From Belnapia arida (lineage in GTDB: Bacteria; Pseudomonadota; Alphaproteobacteria; Acetobacterales; Acetobacteraceae): a stretch of DNA of 64,000 nucleotides. The stretch is from positions 1 to 64,000 of the forward strand of contig NZ_JAETWB010000016.1 in the NCBI RefSeq assembly GCF_016773205.1, in the 5' to 3' direction. Positions 9,340 through 17,098 of the stretch are shown one piece after another. The position numbers and the translations under genes are program-made. The notes below the pieces were generated by a model. The model was given only the letters and a program-made list of their open reading frames with translations. It searched no databases and had not been told where the DNA came from. The stretch's first letter is position 1. Every line of letters begins with the position of its first letter.

Positions 9340-10078
9340 CGGTCCATTCCGGTGAGCAACTAATACCAAGTCTCCGAGAGCGTGACTCGCGGGGGATTCC
9401 CAGGCTGATGGCGCTGATGCTTGGCGAGCCACGACAGCTTCGACACGCCGGAGGAAATCGTCAGCCGACTGCCCCTGCCGTGTGCCAGTCTCAGGACCAC
9501 CGGCGACACGGCTGCGCAGACCTCGGGAGCGAACATCAGGTCCGTGGCATCGGAGGTGACCGACTGCGCTACGCTCCTCAGGTCTTCGGCATTCAGATGC
9601 CGCAGCAGAAGCCTCAAGTCCGCGGCCCGAATCAGATCCGGCGGCAGCAGCCGGTCGGGCGCCTGGGACACTCCCAAGACGCTCTGGCCCTTCCAAAGGC
9701 TCTCCGCGATCTGCTCGTGTTATATCTCGGCCGGTGGCTTGATCCCGAGCCATCGGCATCAAACACCATCCACGCGCCCGGCCGATCTTCGATATCGCCT
9801 GTCCTGCTGCTGGACGTCCGCTTGCTGGGCACTTTGGCGATGTCGCGCCAGGCCATGCTGACGGGCGACATCCAATTCGGACCCGGCACATCAATGACAA
9901 CTGCGCCCGTCAGGGCTTCGACACTGATGCCCTGCTCTGCCAGAGCGCTTTGGACGGCGAGCCGGGCTGCAATCCGGGCTGGGTCTACGGCCTTGGGTGC
10001 CTCAGGAACGGCTCTCCGTCCTGGAAGTCGTTATCGACGAAGCTATCCTCGTCTACTGCATCATGGTCGGCGGGCATG
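9340..10078 (-). pseudogene. Frameshifted AAA-family ATPase, N-terminal region
   Basis: One protein can be followed only across frames. M-P-A-D-H-D-A-V-D-E-D-S (start 10078) leads into V-D-P-A-R-I-A-A-R-L-A and then V-I-D-V-P-G-P-N-W in a second frame, and then V-S-Q-A-P-D-R-L-L-P-P-D-L-I-R-A-A-D, V-T-S-D-A-T-D and L-R-L-A-H-G-R-G in another. This order (variable acidic start, 'VPGPDW', 'APDRLLPPDLLRAAD', 'LRLARRPGQ') is what I recall of the N-terminal region of a large alphaproteobacterial AAA ATPase. The ATPase core is absent and at least two frameshifts are needed. Confidence 0.55.
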
Positions 10079-10301
10079 CTGATACCTCGTCTGCTGTCAT
10101 GCGGGTTGGTGGCACGGCAAGGCCGGTCTGTATTCGCGGGGCAGGCGCATAGAATCAGGCTGTCTCTCGTCCACAAGGCTCTCCGGCTCAGGTAAGAGAA
10201 CGGCAAAACAACATTGGTTGGCGGCAACTGCGAGCGTTGGGTCGACTTCTGACGAGGCGGCGAGATTGCTGCAACGAGACTCCGGCTGCCAGGAAACGGA
10301 C

Positions 10302-10517
10302 ATGTTCAACCTATGGACTACGAAGAATCCGCTGATGAGCATGTTTCTAAGCGGCGCGAACGCCTGGGCCGGAGCCGCCCGGGGCATCATGACCAGTCAG
10401 GCCAAGCGCCATCAGGTGGCCGCGATGCGGGAGGGCACTAAGCAGGTCACCGACGCCTGGGCGGCGGCATTGACCAACGCCGCGCCCAAGAAGCGGACGA
10501 GGAAGAAGCGGTCCTGA
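10302..10517 (+). CDS. Small basic, phasin-like protein
   Basis: A 71-residue protein. The ATG at 10302 is preferred over the longer open frame because the family-like pattern starts there: K-N-P-L-M-S-M-F-L-S-G-A-N-A-W-A-G-A-A-R-G. A helical middle and a very basic tail (K-K-R-T-R-K-K-R-S) follow. The beginning resembles short phasin-related proteins that coat polyhydroxyalkanoate granules. The basic tail might instead bind nucleic acid. No partner gene is present. Confidence 0.5.
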   Translation: MFNLWTTKNPLMSMFLSGANAWAGAARGIMTSQAKRHQVAAMREGTKQVTDAWAAALTNAAPKKRTRKKRS

Positions 10518-10526
10518 GGCTGCCCC

Positions 10527-10652
10527 ATGTGCAACCTATACAGCATGACTCCTTCAGCGAGTGGGCGGACGCCAAGCCGAAGAAGACGCCGGTCTGGTTC
10601 GGGCTCTCAGACGAGCGCCCCTTGTTCGCCTTCGCCAGGATCTGGACCACCT
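10527..10652 (+). pseudogene. Collapsed SRAP (YedK/HMCES-type) gene
   Basis: The first codons M-C-N-L-Y-S-M-T are the highly conserved start of SRAP proteins, including Cys2, which forms the DNA-protein crosslink with abasic sites. Within a few bases and in a different frame the sequence continues as S-E-W-A-D-A-K-P-K-K-T-P-V-W-F-G-L and P-L-F-A-F-A-R-I-W-T, a block normally about 100 residues further in. An internal deletion has therefore brought the two ends together out of frame, followed by a stop. Only about 40 codons remain of a roughly 220-codon gene. Confidence 0.7.
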
Positions 10653-10862
10653 GAACAGCGAGGTTCTCGGGCCTGAAAGAGGCCGCGGCACACCCACGTC
10701 AATCGCAAATCAGGACCGTCGTCACAGCGTGGGCGCAACCGCATCCCAGGGTAGATGACGCCAGGGCTGCGGCGCTGCCCGACCCGACACCCTCACTACC
10801 CAGGCTCTTGGCATGCAACGGCAAGGTCCGATAGCTTAAAGCAGTTCCCGGCGCGAATCAGA

Positions 10863-12863
10863 CTACATCTGAACGGGCTCCGCTACTCCGACCAAGGCGC
10901 GTTGGAGTGCGGCAGCCAGCTGAAAGCGCGTGCAAGGCTTCTGCAGGAACGTCACGCCGTCTAGCAGCTGCCGCTCGCGCAGCGGGTCGAGATGGCCCGT
11001 TACCAGGATGACAGGGAGTTTGGGGCTGCGAGCGCGGACAGCCTCGGCCAGTTCCAAGCCGTCCATGCTGCCGGGCATCGTCAGGTCGGTGACGACGGCA
11101 TCCACGCCTGCGGCGGCCTTGAACGCTGCCAGCGCCGCGTCGGCATCCTCCGCTTCGAGCACCTGGTAGCCCAGTTCGATGAGGGTCGTAGCCATGACTC
11201 CGCGTACCGAAGGGTCGTCCTCGACCAGCAGGACAGTCTCGCCCTGCCCTGCTGGCGCCTCCAGCACGAGGGCGCGCACCTGGTCGCGGTCGTCCAGCGC
11301 GGCCTCGGTCCGAGGCAGCAGGATGGCGACCTCGGTCCCCTTTCCCGGTGCGCTGTCGATGGTCACTGTGCCGCCGGACTGGTGCGCGAAGCCGTGGATC
11401 TGGGCCAGTCCCAGCCCGGTTCCCTGTCCGGGCGGCTTGGTCGTGAAGAACGGCTCGAAAGCGCGATGGCGTATTTCCTCGGGCATGCCCGGCCCATCGT
11501 CGCGAACCGTGATGCGGACGTAGTCACCGCTCGGCGGCCAGCCGTCCGGCCCCGCGGCCACGTGCTCGGTGCCCAGGGAAATGACGATGTGGCCAGCCCC
11601 GGCGATCGCATCGCGGGCGTTGATGGCAAGGTTCAGCACCGCCGATTCCAGCTGGTTCCGGTCCGCGAGGCAGAACCCGACATCACCATCGTCCTCGACC
11701 GAGAGGCCGATCCTGTCCCCCGCCGTCCGCTGGAGGAGGGTACGCATGCCCTCCACGACCTCGACCGGGTCGAGCGGCTTAGGGTCGAGGCGCTGACGGC
11801 GTGAGAAGGACAGCAGCTGCGCCGTGAGCCCGGCGGCCTTCCCGGCCGCGTCGAGCGCATTGTCGGCGAGGCGCACGAGGTCGGGGCGATCCTCGCCCGC
11901 CCGCTTGCGAATGAAGCTGAGATTGCCCATGACGGCGGTCAGCACGTTGTTGAAGTCGTGGGCGATGCCACCCGTGAGCTGACCGACCGCCTCCATCTTC
12001 TGCGCCTGGCGCAGGCGCTCCTCGCTGGCCCGCAGCGCTGTCTCCGCGCGCCTGCGCTCGGTGACGTCCACGATGGCGCCCATGGTGCGAACTGGTGCTC
12101 CCGCCTCGTCGCGGATGAGCCGGGCCGAGATGAGCACGTCAGCAACCTCACCGGAGCACTTGATGAGCTGGAACTCGAGGTCGTCGAACCCACCCTGCAA
12201 GACAAAGCGCGGCCAGCAGGTGCTGAATGTCTGCTTGGCCTCCTCGGCCATGAACTCGGTGAGGTGGCGCCCGAGCACCTCCTCGCGGCGTCCAAAGCCC
12301 ATGAACTCGAGCCATCGGTCGCTGACGGACAGGATGCGACCGTCGAGGTCGAGCGAATGGAGCGGGAGGGGCGCCTGCGCGAACAATGTGCGGTACTGGG
12401 CCTCGCTTTCGCGCAGAGCCTCCGTGGAGAGTCTGCGCTCCTCGGCGAGCAACTCGAGCGCCCGGTTCGCCTCGCGGAGCTGCGTCTGCGACGGCAGGGC
12501 GAGAGCCTTGGGTAGCAGCGGCCAGAGCGCGATGGCGGTCGCCACCGAAACCACGGCTGTTCCGGCCTTGACGATACCCTCCAGCCCGTATGCCGGAACC
12601 CAAAGGGTGAGCAGGTCGAGCCAGTGGCCGGTGCCACAGAGCAGGATGAAGGCGGCGAAGAGCCAGAAGACCGGCTTGAAGGCGAGGTCGCGGCGGCGCC
12701 GGGCGAAGACCGTCAGTGCCAAAGGGATGGTGAAGTAGGCCACGCCGATGGCGACATTCGACACGGCGTGGGTCCAAATGAGCCAAGGCTCCCACAGCAG
12801 GCAGAAGCCATGTGGCGTCAGCCCGGACGGATCAAAAAGCCAACGAGCCAAAGTATCCAGCAT
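10863..12863 (-). CDS. Ethylene-receptor-like hybrid histidine kinase
   Basis: A 666-residue membrane hybrid kinase. Residues 20-120 hold three membrane helices that match the ETR1-type ethylene-binding domain: Y43-F-T-I-P47 in the first helix, L-C76-G-T-G-H80 in the second (Cys-x3-His, the copper ligands Cys65/His69 of plant ETR1), and T-A-V-V-S-V-A-T-A in the third. The position of ETR1 Asp25 is Asn36 here. A PAS domain (about 150-270), HisKA with His302, HATPase (N-A-R-D-A, G-T-G-L-G-L) and a receiver with Asp593 follow. Bacterial homologues such as Synechocystis Slr1212 bind ethylene. Whether this one does is inference, and the Asp-to-Asn change is a caution. A decayed paralogue of its 3' half lies at 5.7 kb. 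Confidence 0.85.
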   Translation of the reverse strand: MLDTLARWLFDPSGLTPHGFCLLWEPWLIWTHAVSNVAIGVAYFTIPLALTVFARRRRDLAFKPVFWLFAAFILLCGTGHWLDLLTLWVPAYGLEGIVKAGTAVVSVATAIALWPLLPKALALPSQTQLREANRALELLAEERRLSTEALRESEAQYRTLFAQAPLPLHSLDLDGRILSVSDRWLEFMGFGRREEVLGRHLTEFMAEEAKQTFSTCWPRFVLQGGFDDLEFQLIKCSGEVADVLISARLIRDEAGAPVRTMGAIVDVTERRRAETALRASEERLRQAQKMEAVGQLTGGIAHDFNNVLTAVMGNLSFIRKRAGEDRPDLVRLADNALDAAGKAAGLTAQLLSFSRRQRLDPKPLDPVEVVEGMRTLLQRTAGDRIGLSVEDDGDVGFCLADRNQLESAVLNLAINARDAIAGAGHIVISLGTEHVAAGPDGWPPSGDYVRITVRDDGPGMPEEIRHRAFEPFFTTKPPGQGTGLGLAQIHGFAHQSGGTVTIDSAPGKGTEVAILLPRTEAALDDRDQVRALVLEAPAGQGETVLLVEDDPSVRGVMATTLIELGYQVLEAEDADAALAAFKAAAGVDAVVTDLTMPGSMDGLELAEAVRARSPKLPVILVTGHLDPLRERQLLDGVTFLQKPCTRFQLAAALQRALVGVAEPVQM

Positions 12864-13154
12864 GCGGTTCCGTTCTCATCCCACTCGCGGCACCATCCGA
12901 TCATGGTTCCGCTCACGGGGCCGTTACCCATCTAAGTAGCGGAATGGATGCAGAACGGTCGAGGCACTTCTGCATATTTTGGGTTGATTATTCCTCCAAA
13001 CAATTACGTGGTAATGTTTATGGCAGCAAATCTGGTCTGTGCTCAGCCTTTCTCGGATCGCTGTGTCCGGGACCCCATGGTATCGCGGCAGCCGCGCAGG
13101 CGCCGGATACCTCACTCCAGCTAGAACTGCCGAACCACACCCATCCCAGCCGTC

Positions 13155-13622
13155 TCAGGACGGCGGCGGGGCTTCCAAGGGTGCCGAGGGCAGTTCGGAC
13201 ATGACCATCCAGTACACCCCGATTGTCTTGACCATCTCGAGCAGCCCGTCGAAGTCCACCGGCTTCACGAGGTAGCCGCTTGCCCCTAGGTCAAAGGCGC
13301 GGTCCACGTCCGCGCTTTCCTTTGACGAGGTCAGCATCACCACCGGAATGCGCCGAAGACCCGCCTGGGCGCGCAGCCACTCCAGCACCTCGAGGCCACT
13401 ACGGCGTGGGAGCTTTATGTCCAGCAGGATCAGGGTCGGCATGGGATGGCGGTTGCGGTCGGCATACTCGCCCTGGCCGGAGAGGTAGGCGACGGCGGCG
13501 TCTCCATCCTCCACCACGGGGAGCGCGTTCGACAGCTTGGCTCGCCGGAACGCGCGCTGTACGCACAGGATGTCGTCCTCGTTGTCCTCGACCAGGAGGA
13601 CCGGGAACTCACACATGTCCAT
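13155..13622 (-). CDS. Single-domain response regulator (Rcp1-like)
   Basis: A 155-residue stand-alone receiver. It starts V-L-L-V-E-D-N-E-D-D, has the acceptor aspartate in L-I-L-L-D-I-K-L-P and the conserved T-S-S-K and K-P-V-D elements. The long loop before the acceptor and the I-K-L-P segment are typical of regulators that pair with bacteriophytochrome or GAF-type kinases. The ATG at 13622 overlaps the end of a broken kinase directly upstream, so it was probably co-transcribed with that kinase. Its present partner is unknown. Confidence 0.8.
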   Translation of the reverse strand: MDMCEFPVLLVEDNEDDILCVQRAFRRAKLSNALPVVEDGDAAVAYLSGQGEYADRNRHPMPTLILLDIKLPRRSGLEVLEWLRAQAGLRRIPVVMLTSSKESADVDRAFDLGASGYLVKPVDFDGLLEMVKTIGVYWMVMSELPSAPLEAPPPS

Positions 13623-13885
13623 GGTCCGAATTTTCCTTTGGCAGTTCGAACCAGAACCGGCTGCCGCGGCCGGGCTCGGATACGACCCCGACAGTGCCGC
13701 CGAGCGGCTCGATGCCCTTCTTGACGATGGCCAGCCCGATGCCGGTGCCAGGATACGCCTTCTGCCCGTGCAGCCGCTCGAATACCCGGAAATCTTGTCG
13801 CGGTGTTCGGGACGGATGCCGATGCCGTTGTCCTCCACCCAGACCCGAACGCTGCCACTGCGGTGCTCCGGGGCTTCAACGCAAC
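13620..13885 (-). pseudogene. C-terminal HATPase fragment of a histidine kinase
   Basis: V-W-V-E-D-N-G-I-G-I-R-P-E-H-R-D-K-I in one frame is followed, after an apparent one-base loss near 13785, by F-R-V-F-E-R-L-H-G-Q-K-A-Y-P-G-T-G-I-G-L-A-I-V-K and R-F-W-F-E-L-P-K in another. This is the G1-F-G2 half of a HATPase domain. Everything upstream is missing and the sequence joins a different kinase fragment on the opposite strand. The end overlaps the regulator that starts at 13622. Confidence 0.75.
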
Positions 13886-14022
13886 GCGGCTTCGGAACGC
13901 GCCTGCTCGAGCAGGCGCTGCCCTACGACCTGGGCGCGGGCGCCGCCGTGAAGCTGCACTTTGAGCTCGCCGGTCTGCGCGCCACCGTCCGCTTCTTGCC
14001 AGGGGTGACGAGCGGAAGGTGA
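13886..14022 (+). pseudogene. C-terminal fragment of an HWE-type histidine kinase
   Basis: On the plus strand G-F-G-T-R-L-L-E-Q-A-L-P-Y-D-L-G and L-R-A-T-V-R-F end at a TGA at 14020-14022. G-F-G-x-x-L-L-E is the last HATPase motif of HWE kinases (compare G-F-G-L-R-L-L-E in the intact kinase at 17099-19132). No upstream part exists. It abuts a kinase fragment on the other strand, so the junction is a rearrangement point. Confidence 0.65.
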
Positions 14023-14123
14023 CTGATGCCCTGCGGTTTCAGGCAGCGGCGCATTCCTCTAGGAACATGTATATGAAGCGGTGGCGTATCGCTCCCCCAC
14101 CTCGGGGCGCGGCTGGGGGTGGC

Positions 14124-14420
14124 ATGGACGGCGGACAGATCCTCGCGTTGGAGACTCCGGCGACAGCCGAGCCGAGCCGGAGGCAGCGCCTGACGGCGGC
14201 CCTGGTCTGCTTGGCGTTCGCGACGGCCACCTTCGCCCTTCTCCCCATCGCATCGCGCCCGCTGCCGTCCATGCCGGGCTTCGTCCCTGCGTACCAGAGC
14301 GCCCTCATCGCGGTCTACGCGTTGACCACCTACCTGTTCTTCAGCGAGTACCGTCGGGTCCGGTCGGTTCCTCTCCTCGTCCTTGGAGCAGGGACTGGGA
14401 CAGGCGAACGAGGGACGCTC
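14124..14420 (+). pseudogene. N-terminal MASE4-like sensor fragment
   Basis: From the ATG at 14124 about 90 residues contain two hydrophobic helices and the string P-L-P-S-M-P-G-F-V-P-A-Y-Q-S-A-L, followed by R-V-R-S-V-P-L-L-V-L-G. This is the beginning of a MASE4 membrane sensor, which normally has about 230 residues before a kinase or GGDEF domain. The match stops where the sequence runs into the end of the convergent kinase at 14431, so the sensor has been cut off. Confidence 0.5.
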
Positions 14421-14430
14421 AAACACGCTC

Positions 14431-16959
14431 TTAGTCGCCTTTTGTCGCCATCAGCAGTTCCGTGACGCATCGAGCTAGATCATCACCGCTCACCGGCTTA
14501 CGCAGCAGGCTGTAACCACACTCACCTGCCTTGCTTGCTCCCGGTTCAACCCCGCCTGCATAGCCAGTCAGTAGGATAGCGCCAAGACCAGGTCGTCGGC
14601 GTTGTGCCTCGTCGATGAGCGCTACGCCGTTCATGCGCGGCATGGACAGATCAGAAATCAGGGCATCTACGGCCTCGCCCGCGTCGAGTAGTGCCAAGGC
14701 AGTTTCGGCGTCTCGCGCCTGAACAACATCGTGGCCGCGTTCGGACAACTCGCGAGCCAGCATTTCCCGCACCAAGTCCTCGTCATCCACCAGCAGGATG
14801 CGGCGCCCGCTGGCGCGCGACGGTGCGTCGCCCAGTGCCGGGGCAATCCCGACGACGGCGTCAACATTGGCGACCGGTAACCATAGCGCCACCGTCGTCC
14901 CACGACCCGGCTCGCTTCCAATGTGCAGCCCGCCACCGCTCTGCTCGGCGAAGCCGCGCGCCATGGCAAGGCCTAGCCCAGTACCCTTCCCCGGCTCCTT
15001 AGTTGTGAAGAAGGGTTCGGAGGCTCGAACCAGCGTTTCGGCATCCATGCCGCAGCCGGTGTCGGACACGGACAGCCGAACGTACGAACCAAACTCAAGG
15101 TTCACCGGATGGTCTAGCTTCATGCCGCGCGCGAGTACTTCGGACTGGGCTTTCAGGGTCAGGGTTCCGGCACCGTTCATGGCGTCACGGGCATTGGTGG
15201 CGAGGTTCACCAGCACCGTTTCCAACTGCCCCTTGTCGGCCAGGAGCGGCGCCAAGTCACACGCCGTTTCGACCCGGATCTCGACTCCCGCGCCGAGGGT
15301 GTGGGATAGAATTTCTTGCGTACTCTCTAACAAACGCACAGCGTCCAGCGGCTCCGCCCGGAGTTCGCTGCGCCGGGAGAAGGCCAGGAGGCGCTGAGTG
15401 ACCGCACTACCACGAGCCGTGGCATCGGTGACCATGCGAGCGAGATGCCGCACCACATCGGCATCGGCTGCGCGCCGCCGAATCAAAGCTGCGCCACTCC
15501 GGACAGCTTGCAGAACGTTGTTGAAGTCATGCGCGACACCACCTGCAAGCTGGCCGAGCGCCTCCATGCGTTGGGCGTGCGCTAGTCGAGCCTGCGCTAC
15601 CTGCAAGTCGCGTGTCCGTTCGTCGACTAGGCGTTCGAGCTCCGCCCTGCTGTCCACCAAGCTTGTCTCGGCTTGCTTGCGCCCGGTTATGTCAATAGAG
15701 GTGCCAACCAGGCCGATGACGTTGCCCGACGCATCCCGCAGTGGCGCCTTGGTGGAGAGCCAGACCGCCGGGGTACCGTCAGCCATGTTGACCCTTTCTT
15801 CGACCTGCTCGGCGACGCCGCTCTGCATGATTCGCTGGTCGTTAGCCATCACGGCCTCGGCCTGGCGCTTGTCATTCAGGAATTCTGCGTCCGTCCTCCC
15901 GAGGAACTCCTCGCTCGGCCTACCGACCAGACGCGACGTGCCCTCGTTGGCAAGCAGCATGCGGCCCTGCCGGTCTTTGGCGTAGACCACCCCGGGCACG
16001 GCCTCGGCGAAGGTCCGCAGCAAGGCGGTGGCGCGGTCGCGTTCGCCCTCCATGACATGGCGCCGCTCAATGTCGAGCAACACGCCCGGGAAGCGCAATG
16101 GCGTGCCGTCAGGCGCGAGGTCGACACGACCATTCGCCTCAATCCAGCGATAGACACTGTCGGACTGCCGGACCCGATACTCGCAACGGTAGAGACCGCC
16201 GCGTCCAAGGGCCTGAGCGACAGCCTCCATCACGCGCGGCTTGTCATCAGGGTGGATTGACGCGGCTACCTTATCGAGGCCGAGTCCCGTCCGACATTCC
16301 TCAGGATCGAGATTGAAGGAGCGGGCGAAGCGCTCGTCAGCGGTGAAGGTGTCAGTCGGTACATCCCAAACCCATGTTCCAATGATGGCGCCCGCATCAA
16401 GCGCCAACTGCACCCGCTCCGCCGCCAGCCGGGCCGCCTCTTTACTGGCAGCGAGCGCCGCCACAGCCTCGCGTTGCTCGGTGACGTCCATGGTGACGCC
16501 GAAGACCGAGCCGGGCCGACCAGGGTCGGCGGTCACCTGCGCACGGCTCAAGAGTCGACGGATGCTGCCATCGGGTCGAAGCACCCGGTATTCGATTTCC
16601 GTAGAACCGCCCTCGCGCATGAGGCGCTCGAAGTCACCGGCCAGGCGGTCGCGGTCGGCTGGGTGAAGGCGAGTGAGCCAGACCGCGTGATCGAACCGGG
16701 CGGTCGGCAGCACGCCGAAAAGTGCCCTCAGGCCGTCATCGCAGCGGGCCACTTGGTCCGGCCCAATTTCAAACAAATGGATACCGCCCACCTCTTGCGC
16801 TCGCAGTAGGCGACTAGCGGCCCCGTCGGCATCGTCCCTGCGTCTGCCAGAGTCGTCGGACAACGGTTGCCTCACCTTCCGCATTGCTCGGTCAAAGCTA
16901 CCAGCGCAAGCGGTAAGTGACCATCTTCTATGACGTCGGCGCGTTTCCTCTCTGCGCAA
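14431..16959 (-). CDS. Triple-PAS hybrid sensor histidine kinase
   Basis: An 842-residue soluble hybrid kinase. PAS domains at about 55-165, 175-300 and 312-428 are followed by a coiled-coil (V-D-E-R-T-R-D-L-Q), HisKA with His477 in G-G-V-A-H-D-F-N-N, HATPase (N-A-R-D-A and G-T-G-L-G-L-A) and a receiver with Asp770 in I-S-D-L-S-M-P. The first residues are Arg-rich and not family-like; an internal ATG at 16884 (M-R-K-V-R-Q-P) is a good alternative start. The signal is unknown. Confidence 0.88.
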   Translation of the reverse strand: MRREETRRRHRRWSLTACAGSFDRAMRKVRQPLSDDSGRRRDDADGAASRLLRAQEVGGIHLFEIGPDQVARCDDGLRALFGVLPTARFDHAVWLTRLHPADRDRLAGDFERLMREGGSTEIEYRVLRPDGSIRRLLSRAQVTADPGRPGSVFGVTMDVTEQREAVAALAASKEAARLAAERVQLALDAGAIIGTWVWDVPTDTFTADERFARSFNLDPEECRTGLGLDKVAASIHPDDKPRVMEAVAQALGRGGLYRCEYRVRQSDSVYRWIEANGRVDLAPDGTPLRFPGVLLDIERRHVMEGERDRATALLRTFAEAVPGVVYAKDRQGRMLLANEGTSRLVGRPSEEFLGRTDAEFLNDKRQAEAVMANDQRIMQSGVAEQVEERVNMADGTPAVWLSTKAPLRDASGNVIGLVGTSIDITGRKQAETSLVDSRAELERLVDERTRDLQVAQARLAHAQRMEALGQLAGGVAHDFNNVLQAVRSGAALIRRRAADADVVRHLARMVTDATARGSAVTQRLLAFSRRSELRAEPLDAVRLLESTQEILSHTLGAGVEIRVETACDLAPLLADKGQLETVLVNLATNARDAMNGAGTLTLKAQSEVLARGMKLDHPVNLEFGSYVRLSVSDTGCGMDAETLVRASEPFFTTKEPGKGTGLGLAMARGFAEQSGGGLHIGSEPGRGTTVALWLPVANVDAVVGIAPALGDAPSRASGRRILLVDDEDLVREMLARELSERGHDVVQARDAETALALLDAGEAVDALISDLSMPRMNGVALIDEAQRRRPGLGAILLTGYAGGVEPGASKAGECGYSLLRKPVSGDDLARCVTELLMATKGD

Positions 16960-17098
16960 CCGCCCCAGAGAGCGACCAAACAGGATAGTGGGTGGACATT
17001 GTCTCGTGGGTTTGCCGATTCCATCCTGTTGTCTTGAACTGGTGGCGGGGTCGCCCCACGGTCAACCAAAGCGGCAATGGACTGGGTGCGACGCCAGC

